In this document: piece after piece, positions 1 through 8,004 of the stretch
Layout of the letters: the number at the start of each line of letters is the position of its first letter
Numbering within the stretch: the first letter of the stretch is position 1
Made by a program: the position numbers and the translations under genes
Assembly: GCA_016292095.1 (NCBI GenBank)
Contig: JAEFAB010000015.1
Span: 1 to 64,000 of the forward strand
Direction of reading: 5' to 3'
DNA: 64,000 nt
From: Eubacterium sp.
GTDB lineage: Bacteria > Bacillota > Clostridia > Lachnospirales > Lachnospiraceae
The notes under the pieces: generated by a model
The model's database searches: none
What the model was told of the DNA's origin: nothing
The model's input: only the letters and a program-made list of their open reading frames with translations

Positions 1-33
1 AGATGAATTGAAAAAAGAGAGGAAACATAAAAT

Positions 34-513
34 ATGTGCAATATAGGATTTGAAACAGAAGCCGGACGATTTCGGTTCCGAGGTGTTGGGATTGTAATAA
101 AAGATGGAAAAGTATTGATGGTGCATGATGAAAAAAGACACTATTATTATGCGATTGGTGGTGCCGTAAAAATTGGAGAAAAAGCATCTGATGCAGCAGT
201 TCGCGAAGTTTATGAAGAAAGTGGATTGAAAGTCGAAATAGACAGACTGGTTTTGGTACAGGAAAACTTTTTTGAGTTAGAAGATGGTATGCATCATGAA
301 ATGGCATTCTATTATCTGATGAAAGATATTGGGGAACAGAAAGTTGCCAGTGACAGAGTACTTGATTGCAGTGAAGAAGGTCTTGAATGGATTGATCTTG
401 AAAAGATGTCAGAATACAAGATTTATCCAAAGATATACAATGATATTTTGAAAGACATTCCAACAGAAATCATTCATTCTGTCGTAGATGACAGAAAAAT
501 TACAAGAAAGTAG
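34..513 (+). CDS. NUDIX hydrolase
   Basis: ORF 159 aa with Nudix box GGAVKIGEKASDAAVREVYEESGL (GX5EX7REUXEEXGU). Confidence 0.9.
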   Translation: MCNIGFETEAGRFRFRGVGIVIKDGKVLMVHDEKRHYYYAIGGAVKIGEKASDAAVREVYEESGLKVEIDRLVLVQENFFELEDGMHHEMAFYYLMKDIGEQKVASDRVLDCSEEGLEWIDLEKMSEYKIYPKIYNDILKDIPTEIIHSVVDDRKITRK

Positions 514-711
514 GGAAAATATTATGTTATAAGTGACGGAGCTATTAAAGAAATGAACTAATCGGAAAGAAGAAAAGGCGTTGCCGCATCAATACAGGTT
601 CAGCCAAAAGCATAATAAATAAGACTCACAACGATTGGGCAATATTGGAAAAGCATGATACCAACAAAGATGTTACTTTATGGATATCATCAGATTGCAA
701 AAGGAGAAAAG

Positions 712-1632
712 ATGGATAGAAAAGAAATAGTTACAGAGAGTCTTGTTTATATTGAGAAGCATTTGAAGCAAAAAGTAAGCATTGAGGAAATTGCAGATTA
801 TGTAGGTTATTCAAAGTTTTACTTTTCCAGAATGTTTAAGCAGGAAATGAACATTTCCATAATGGAATATGTCAAGGAAAGAAAAGTGATTGATGCTTCG
901 GAGTCCATTCTGCGGGGAAATAAAATTCTGGATGTGGCAATTGAATATGGATGGGAATCTCACAGTGGATTTATTAAGGCTTTTAAAAGTTATTATGGAT
1001 TTTCGCCCTCTCTTTTGTATGCGATGAATTTAGAAATCATGCATTTAGGAGGTAGTGATATGAATCGTTATGCTTTTTATGAAAAAACTGAGGAACATTT
1101 GCTGAAGGAAGAATTGTTTGATTTATTAAATCGGAAAATGACAGAAAACAAATTGGATTCTTCGGAGTTGGAAAAGGTTTACGCTTTCTGTCAGAAGGTG
1201 TATGCGGATAGGAAACGATATTCCGGAGATGAGTATGTTACCCATTTACTAAATGTGTCGTTATTACTTGTGCAAATGGGTGCTGAATCCAACGTAGTTT
1301 ATGCAGGCATGTTTTGTGATGTGTTTCGAAAGACAGATGTCACAATCGATGACATAAAGAATGCATTGCCAAAAGATGTTGCGCAAATCATTATTCGATT
1401 AAGAGATTATGATATTGAGAAGGACGGTCTGGTGGATGAAGAATGTATTGTGATAAAAATGGCAGAGCGCCTTCATAATATGAGAACTATCGAATATATG
1501 GAGGAAAGTGAAAAACAGAGAAGAGCAAAAGAAACGATTTCCATTTTTATGCCGGTAGCCAGGAAATTAAAAAATGAAAAGGTTATCAATGAATTAAATA
1601 AGATATCAATGAAATATGTTATGGAATCCTAA
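712..1632 (+). CDS. AraC-family HTH regulator fused to degenerate RelA/SpoT-type HD domain
   Basis: Start at ATG 712 preceded by aaggag (ORF track opens at 655). N-term AraC HTH (SIEEIADYVGYSKFYFSRMFKQEMNISIMEYV...); C-term resembles SpoT hydrolase domain (YADRKRYSGDEYVTHLLNVSLLL...IKMAERLHNMRTIEYM). Confidence 0.75.
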   Translation: MDRKEIVTESLVYIEKHLKQKVSIEEIADYVGYSKFYFSRMFKQEMNISIMEYVKERKVIDASESILRGNKILDVAIEYGWESHSGFIKAFKSYYGFSPSLLYAMNLEIMHLGGSDMNRYAFYEKTEEHLLKEELFDLLNRKMTENKLDSSELEKVYAFCQKVYADRKRYSGDEYVTHLLNVSLLLVQMGAESNVVYAGMFCDVFRKTDVTIDDIKNALPKDVAQIIIRLRDYDIEKDGLVDEECIVIKMAERLHNMRTIEYMEESEKQRRAKETISIFMPVARKLKNEKVINELNKISMKYVMES

Positions 1633-1700
1633 TGAAAGACAAAGCAAGATAGGACATTATCAAAAATCATTGAAAAAGGACAGGGAAATTAAAATGAAAA

Positions 1701-1746
1701 AACCCTCTTAATCGGATGGAGAACCACTGATTAGGAGGGGTTTTTT
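1701..1746 (+). terminator. Rho-independent terminator upstream of the XrtG operon
   Basis: aaccctcttaatc ... gattaggaggggtttttt imperfect hairpin plus T run. Confidence 0.75.
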
Positions 1747-1771
1747 ATGCGATAAACTTTAAAAATACGGC

Positions 1772-1804
1772 ATATTGTATTACAATATAATTGTATAATT
1801 ATAC
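1772..1804 (+). promoter_or_regulatory. Palindromic operator/promoter region of the XrtG operon
   Basis: ATATTGTA-T-TACAATAT (8-bp arms, 1-nt centre, 1772-1788) followed by the perfect palindrome GTATAATTATAC (1793-1804) containing a TATAAT -10-like box. Confidence 0.5.
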
Positions 1805-1816
1805 GCATTTTTAACC

Positions 1817-4744
1817 ATGAGGTATGAACTTTTGAATAGGGAGTATTATTACAAGTATCGCACAAAACTGAATATTTCACATTCGATGGGGGAAAACCCG
1901 GCGCATCATCATACATTGGATATTGAAATTCTGATTAGAGACTATCAAAAAGAATTTGCAATGTTTAACGATAATGAACAAATTATTGAAGACTATTTTG
2001 CAAAGTATGAAGGTACATACATCAATGATTTGGAGGTTTTTTCCGAGACGAAGGCTACCATCGAAGACATGGGAGTGGTATTTTTTAAAGAGTTAAAGTG
2101 GATTTTGGATACCATGGATTTCCAATTGGAAAGGATTGCAGTGGGAGAAAATCCATCCAGAAAATATATTGTTTCAGACTATTTGCTCTCCGGAAAAGTC
2201 GGTGAGTATTCCAGTGAATATGAAAAAAAACTGAATGATTTTATTGAGGCACATCGAAAGGAAGTGCTGGAAAAATATCAGAATAAGCAATCGGAGAAAG
2301 AAACGCCAAAGGAACAGCAGAAGCCTCCGGCGAAAGAAAAGGAAACAGAGCAGTACATTGATAATGAATATAGTTCTGAGAGAAACAGGGCTGTGTATGA
2401 CTTGGACTCCTATGGATTTGTAAAAAAGACCGGAGTCAATAAGCTGGAAATTATCATATATATTTTAGCAACGATTGCGCTTTCTGCTGGATTGTTCTTT
2501 GTTTTGAAAGAAACAGAAATGTTCAAAAACACGGAAGAAGTGTATATCCATATGGGAAAGGCACGTTATCTGTTAAATCAGTTAAAGCAGGGAATTATTA
2601 GTCCGATTTATATGAAGTCCTGGTATGACGGCTATATGATGTTTATGCATAGTGAACCGTTAACCTATTATTTGCTGGCTTTCATGGGATTTTTGTTCGG
2701 GTCCAATATGGTTGCAGGATATGTGGCAACATTGTCGGCGATTTTCTGTGTTACCGTTTGCGGATTCACATTCCTGGGACGTGTCTATGATAAGGCACAG
2801 ATTGGGTTTATCAGCGGAATCTTATGGTTTACAATGCCGGAAATCAGCAGACATTACCTGATTACCGGAGACGTTAAAGTATTGGTGGCATTGTCGTTCT
2901 TACCATTTTGCTTTGCGTTTATTGCCAAGTATTTCCAGAACCGTGGAAGACTGATGCCATTCAAAATAATTTTTGTTATGTGGCTGATGGTATTGGCAGA
3001 TTTGTCCATTGCCATTGTAGCTTTTGTGGGAATATTTATTATTTTTACCGTGAAGGTATTTTATATCAAAGAAGACAAAAAACTGATTATGACTGCCGGT
3101 TGTATGTTGATGGCCGTTGGGCTTTCAGCAGGTTGGTTGTACAGTGCTTATAAGAACGGAAGTATTCCGGAATTTTATACTAATAATGACGGATATTACG
3201 TAGGACTAACATTGTTTATTATCTTAGCGGGATGTCTGTTCTTCTCCTATAAGCAACTTCGAATTTATGCTGTAATCGGTATTGTTGCAGGCGTATTGGC
3301 ATTGTATCAGTTACCGGTAACGGTAATCATTATGTATGTGACCATTGTTTTCATTATTCTGGAATGGAAAAAATGCAATAAGAAAATCCTACTGGCACTG
3401 TTATTTGCTTTAGGGTTCAGTAATATCTATAGAATGCAGGCGGTTCTTCACACGCGAGATACTTCTCTCTATGAGGAAAATGAACGAATCAAATCGGCAG
3501 TGAAACAGGCGGCAGATGTTACAACAGACAACTTGCTGTATGTAGACATTGATAAAGAAGCAACCTATCCGGGGTATTATATGGTAAGTCGGGGAAAGGA
3601 TATTATTTTCTCCAACAAATCATCCATGAAATACAATGTTATTACAGACAATATTCAAATGCTGAAATATGCAGTTTACACGAAACGCTTTGAATATATT
3701 TTTGACAGAAGTATTGAGATGGGATGCGACAGCATTCTGTTCAATTTAAAGGGACTAATCATTTCACAACAGGATCAGAAAAAACTGGAAGAGGCCAGTG
3801 AAAAGTACGGTTACGAAAATGTAGGGGGAACCTTAAAACAGAAGTATTTAATTTTCCATAAGAACATCAATCGAAGTATGGGAAGTATTACGGAGTATGA
3901 GGGACTTGCCATTGGAAAGTCAGCACGAAATGTATCGCTGATTTATCCGTATTTTGAAGATGGAGAAAGTACTAATCTGGATGACTATTCGTTGGAACAA
4001 TTGGCGAAATACAAAAAGATTTATTTGTCCGGATTTACATATAAGTATTTGGCAGATGCAGAGGAGAAAGTCAAAGAACTGGTGAAGCAGGGAGTGGATG
4101 TTTATATTGATATGGATTCCCTGCCGGCGGATCCGCTGACAAATCGCCAGAAATTCCTGGGGGTAACGGCACAGACAATTTCCTTTAAGAATAACTTTCC
4201 GGAATTTACTTATAAGGACAGAAAGATTATTCCAAAGAAATTTTATAAAGATTACCATGAATGGAATACCGTTTATGTTGAAAACATGGATACGGTAGAA
4301 GGCTATTGTGAAATGGCAGGAAGAACACTTCCTTATGCCGGAACCAAAATGGAACATGTTCATTTTATGGGTTTGAATATTTTGTATCATGTTATTGAAG
4401 CGAATGACGTAACGATTCAATTTATTTTAGATGATTTCTTTGGATTAGAGGAAGGAGCCAGTCCGGAGAGGCGCATGAAAGACATTCAAATTACCTATCG
4501 ATATGACCAGGTAATTGTGGAAAGTGATGAGGATAATCTGATTATACCAATTTCTTACCAGAAGGTATTCAAAGGAAATGGAATAATCAAAAATGTAAAT
4601 AATATGCTGATGGTAAATCGGGGAAAGACCATTCTGACCTTCGATTACAATAATTTTAAAATCGGTATTGGCATCAGTGTTTTTATGATGTTTATGATGA
4701 TAATTAGTTTCTGGATTTATAAATCCAAAGAAGCCAAGGACTGA
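1817..4744 (+). CDS. 6-pyruvoyl-tetrahydropterin synthase-related N-terminal domain plus multi-TM membrane protein (exosortase G system-associated)
   Basis: 975 aa; N-term HSMGENPAHHHTLDIEI...NPSRKYIVSDYLL PTPS/QueD-like; long hydrophobic multi-TM region; neighbours XrtG and associated GT2. Confidence 0.75.
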   Translation: MRYELLNREYYYKYRTKLNISHSMGENPAHHHTLDIEILIRDYQKEFAMFNDNEQIIEDYFAKYEGTYINDLEVFSETKATIEDMGVVFFKELKWILDTMDFQLERIAVGENPSRKYIVSDYLLSGKVGEYSSEYEKKLNDFIEAHRKEVLEKYQNKQSEKETPKEQQKPPAKEKETEQYIDNEYSSERNRAVYDLDSYGFVKKTGVNKLEIIIYILATIALSAGLFFVLKETEMFKNTEEVYIHMGKARYLLNQLKQGIISPIYMKSWYDGYMMFMHSEPLTYYLLAFMGFLFGSNMVAGYVATLSAIFCVTVCGFTFLGRVYDKAQIGFISGILWFTMPEISRHYLITGDVKVLVALSFLPFCFAFIAKYFQNRGRLMPFKIIFVMWLMVLADLSIAIVAFVGIFIIFTVKVFYIKEDKKLIMTAGCMLMAVGLSAGWLYSAYKNGSIPEFYTNNDGYYVGLTLFIILAGCLFFSYKQLRIYAVIGIVAGVLALYQLPVTVIIMYVTIVFIILEWKKCNKKILLALLFALGFSNIYRMQAVLHTRDTSLYEENERIKSAVKQAADVTTDNLLYVDIDKEATYPGYYMVSRGKDIIFSNKSSMKYNVITDNIQMLKYAVYTKRFEYIFDRSIEMGCDSILFNLKGLIISQQDQKKLEEASEKYGYENVGGTLKQKYLIFHKNINRSMGSITEYEGLAIGKSARNVSLIYPYFEDGESTNLDDYSLEQLAKYKKIYLSGFTYKYLADAEEKVKELVKQGVDVYIDMDSLPADPLTNRQKFLGVTAQTISFKNNFPEFTYKDRKIIPKKFYKDYHEWNTVYVENMDTVEGYCEMAGRTLPYAGTKMEHVHFMGLNILYHVIEANDVTIQFILDDFFGLEEGASPERRMKDIQITYRYDQVIVESDEDNLIIPISYQKVFKGNGIIKNVNNMLMVNRGKTILTFDYNNFKIGIGISVFMMFMMIISFWIYKSKEAKD

Positions 4745-4777
4745 AGAAATAAAAAGTTTGAGGGAGGAGATGATTGA

Positions 4778-5986
4778 ATGAAGAAGCAATTAATGAAACG
4801 AATTTCTTATTTGTCATTAGGATTACTACTTACTTTGCTTTTTACTACAGCTGTTTCAGCGAAAGAAATAGAAATTGACGGAAAATTTGATGATTGGAAA
4901 TCCGTGGAAAAAACATCTTTGTCTAGCCAGTTTTATAGCGAAATTGCATTTGTACAAAAGGACAATAAACTGTATATGTATGCAAAGGAAACTTCCACCA
5001 ACAGTTGGGAAAAATATTTTTCCAATACAAGTCCAACGTTGATACTGAAGAATGGACAGGAACATGCGCTGGTTATTCAGGAGAGCTCTTCTTCCGGAGA
5101 ACAGTCCGATTTGGTTGTGAGAACACAAAACGGTTATGAACTGGTATCCGGATCACAGGGAAAACGAAAGAAAAACGGAACCTATCAGTATGAATTGGTA
5201 ATTCCGTTGAATCAATTCGGCGAAGTAAGTTCGGTGCGTTTATTTACAGACTACAGCAATACTCAGACAATCCAGCTTAGTTCATCCGAAGGGGAAACGG
5301 CTACAATGATTGAAGAGACTACACCGGAAGGTCAGACACCGGAAGAAATTGTGGCACCGGCAGAAGACGGAAAAATCACTGTAGACGGAAATTTCAATGA
5401 CTGGCAGGAGTATCCGCATATTTTCCTGACAAACTGGAATATGCCGGAAAACGACCGAAATGCAAATAATTGTAGGTCTCTTTCCATTGCTTTGGATGAT
5501 GACTATATTTATTTTCATGTGAAGATGATTGGGGGATGGAATGACCCGTTTAACGGAAATGAATATTTGTTGTCCGTAGGTGATTATGGAGTTTCGTTAA
5601 ATATGGTTTTGACGGATCATAGAACGTTGCCACAGTACAATATGACGCCTGGACAATATGACTTAGATATCTATTACAAAAACAAAAGTGCGCATTTGGA
5701 TGATGAAACATTGATTGACCGGGCACTGGGGAAACTGGTGGTTTATGAGGGAAAACCGGACGAAGTGGAAGTGCGAATTCCAAAGGAAATTTTCCGTATT
5801 ATTCACGGAATTGATGTCAATGATGTCAAGGAAATTACATTATCAAATCCGAATCTTTTTGATCACGGAATTAGTAGCTCTGCAACATCAACGGCTCCGT
5901 TTTTGGGAATCCTGATTTGCATTGCAAGTGTGATTTTGGCATTGGCGATTTTAAATCGAAAACGAATTGTGGGACACAAAAAATAG
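4778..5986 (+). CDS. Secreted protein with C-terminal sorting-signal-like tail (putative Firmicu-CTERM substrate of XrtG)
   Basis: Signal peptide MKKQLMKRISYLSLGLLLTLLFTTAVSA; two IDGKFDDW / VDGNFNDW modules; C-term SSSATSTAPFLGILICIASVILALAILNRKRIVGHKK (small residues, TM, basic cluster). Confidence 0.7.
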   Translation: MKKQLMKRISYLSLGLLLTLLFTTAVSAKEIEIDGKFDDWKSVEKTSLSSQFYSEIAFVQKDNKLYMYAKETSTNSWEKYFSNTSPTLILKNGQEHALVIQESSSSGEQSDLVVRTQNGYELVSGSQGKRKKNGTYQYELVIPLNQFGEVSSVRLFTDYSNTQTIQLSSSEGETATMIEETTPEGQTPEEIVAPAEDGKITVDGNFNDWQEYPHIFLTNWNMPENDRNANNCRSLSIALDDDYIYFHVKMIGGWNDPFNGNEYLLSVGDYGVSLNMVLTDHRTLPQYNMTPGQYDLDIYYKNKSAHLDDETLIDRALGKLVVYEGKPDEVEVRIPKEIFRIIHGIDVNDVKEITLSNPNLFDHGISSSATSTAPFLGILICIASVILALAILNRKRIVGHKK

Positions 5987-6003
5987 AAAGAGAAAAACAA
6001 AGT

Positions 6004-6606
6004 ATGTTACTATTGGAAATTCTTGGATTTATCATATGGCTCTATGTGATATGGACATTGAAAAGAGCAAATTTAAAATTTTTTCGGTATATGATCGGGT
6101 CCGTAGGAATATTTATATTTATGCTGTTATGGGTTGAAAAGTTTATTGTAGTACCGATGATGCGAACCGTTGCTTTTGTGGCGGGTCTGGTTGGAGAAGT
6201 TACGGGAATGTATGACTCTTACTATCAGTACTGCATGTTATTTATACCAAAGAACACCGCATCCATTTCCCTTTACGTGGATTTTGAATGTTCCGGTGTA
6301 ATCGAGATTATGGCGTTTCTTGCCTTATTGTGGTTCTTTGAAATATATACGACAAAAGAAAAAGTGAAATATTCGGTGATTGGTGTGCTGTTTGTTTTTG
6401 CAGCCAATGTCATTCGTATTTTCACCATCTGCACCATTATCTATTTCGGAGGAAATGATTGGTTCTATTTTGCACATTCCATTTTTGGAAGAATTGTATT
6501 TTATGCATTGACGGTGTATTTGTACTTTTCGGTGTTTACAAAACCACATATTCAACGTCAAAAAGTAGGGCAGTTTTCTTACGAGAAGGAGGAAGAAGAT
6601 GAATGA
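6004..6606 (+). CDS. xrtG: Exosortase family protein XrtG
   Basis: Multi-TM 200 aa from ATG 6004; exosortase catalytic motifs FECSGVIE (Cys), NVIRI (Arg), AHSIFGR (His). Confidence 0.85.
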   Translation: MLLLEILGFIIWLYVIWTLKRANLKFFRYMIGSVGIFIFMLLWVEKFIVVPMMRTVAFVAGLVGEVTGMYDSYYQYCMLFIPKNTASISLYVDFECSGVIEIMAFLALLWFFEIYTTKEKVKYSVIGVLFVFAANVIRIFTICTIIYFGGNDWFYFAHSIFGRIVFYALTVYLYFSVFTKPHIQRQKVGQFSYEKEEEDE

Positions 6607-7984
6607 TTTTATTTTAATGCTTTCTAAATCCTTCATATTTTGGTTGACCTGGATTATTATTCCGATTGTTATGGAAATCATTCCGGCCTTCTTTGGATTC
6701 TTTATTTTGTTCTTTAAGGGACGAAAAAAGAAAAAAATTGACATCAAAGGGCGGTTTCCTGAAATTACAATCATAATTCCGGTTTATAATAGTGAGGAAA
6801 CCTTGCTTGGGTGTATACGCTCTGTTGCGGAATCTACCTATCCGGCAGAACTGATTGATATCTATCTGGTAAACAATAAATCAAAAGACGGAAGCTTTCA
6901 GATTTTTCAGAAAGCCCAACAGCAGTATCCGGAATTGAAAATGCAGTGGATGAATGCCAAACAGGGGAAATCAAAAGCTTTGAATATGGCTTTGTTTAAT
7001 GCAAAAGGAAAATATATCATTCACATTGACAGTGATGGAACGTTGGAAGAAAATGCATTGATGAATATGGTCAGGAAATTTGAAAACAACGGAAACATTC
7101 ATTGTATGACAGGGGCAATTTTAATTAACCCGGATGATATTGAACGAACAAATTCCATTTACATGAAACTATTCCGAAGAATAGAATTTTTTGAATATGC
7201 ACAGGCTTTCCTGGCAGGAAGAAACTACCAGGCAGAATTGGATAGCATTTTTACCTTGTCCGGCGCATTTTCAGCATTTCGAAAATCAACTATTTTGAAA
7301 ACCAGACTGTACAATACAGATACGGTTGGAGAAGATACACAGATTACATTTCAGATCAAACGGGATTTGAATCAGAAGGTCTACATGTGCGAAGATGCAT
7401 TGTTTATGGTAGACCCGATTGAAGACTTGAATAAGATGTATACGCAGCGTCAGAGATGGCAACGTGGCGAGTTGGAAGTATTTCACATGTTTTTCAAAAA
7501 AGATATGAATTTGACCAAGGGATTTTTCTCGAACTTTATGATTCGCCTGATTGTTTTTGATCATACCTTCGCGTTTCCGCGAATGATTTGGTACTTTGCT
7601 TTAATCTGTTTACTGTTTATGAATTATCCAATGAAGCTGGTGTTCGGGTCTATTGGTGTTATTTACATTTTGTATATTATATCGTCGGGATTATACTTCA
7701 TCAATATTTTGACGTTTTTGAAGAACTTCCCAAAAATCAGAAAATACTATTCGGGAAAATGGTACCTGTGCTTTATCCTGCCAATGTACAATTTCCTGAT
7801 GTTTTGGATTCGATTTGCCGGAATTATCAATAGCATTAACAGTGACGGAATGTGGAGAACCAAAAATCTTTCCGAGGAGAGCGATACCTTTAAAGATATT
7901 GTAAAGAATGATTTTATGTTCATCACAAGAGTAATACATCGATTAAAAGAAAAAGTGAATGGGATTGCAAAAGAAAAACAGTAG
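6599..7984 (+). CDS. Membrane-bound family 2 glycosyltransferase (exosortase G system-associated type)
   Basis: ITIIIPVYNSEETLLGCIRSV, HIDSDGTL, QRQRWQRGELEV (QxxRW); overlaps xrtG stop by 8 nt. Confidence 0.85.
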   Translation: MNDFILMLSKSFIFWLTWIIIPIVMEIIPAFFGFFILFFKGRKKKKIDIKGRFPEITIIIPVYNSEETLLGCIRSVAESTYPAELIDIYLVNNKSKDGSFQIFQKAQQQYPELKMQWMNAKQGKSKALNMALFNAKGKYIIHIDSDGTLEENALMNMVRKFENNGNIHCMTGAILINPDDIERTNSIYMKLFRRIEFFEYAQAFLAGRNYQAELDSIFTLSGAFSAFRKSTILKTRLYNTDTVGEDTQITFQIKRDLNQKVYMCEDALFMVDPIEDLNKMYTQRQRWQRGELEVFHMFFKKDMNLTKGFFSNFMIRLIVFDHTFAFPRMIWYFALICLLFMNYPMKLVFGSIGVIYILYIISSGLYFINILTFLKNFPKIRKYYSGKWYLCFILPMYNFLMFWIRFAGIINSINSDGMWRTKNLSEESDTFKDIVKNDFMFITRVIHRLKEKVNGIAKEKQ

Positions 7985-8004
7985 TTAGGAATTGGTGACA
8001 GAAA

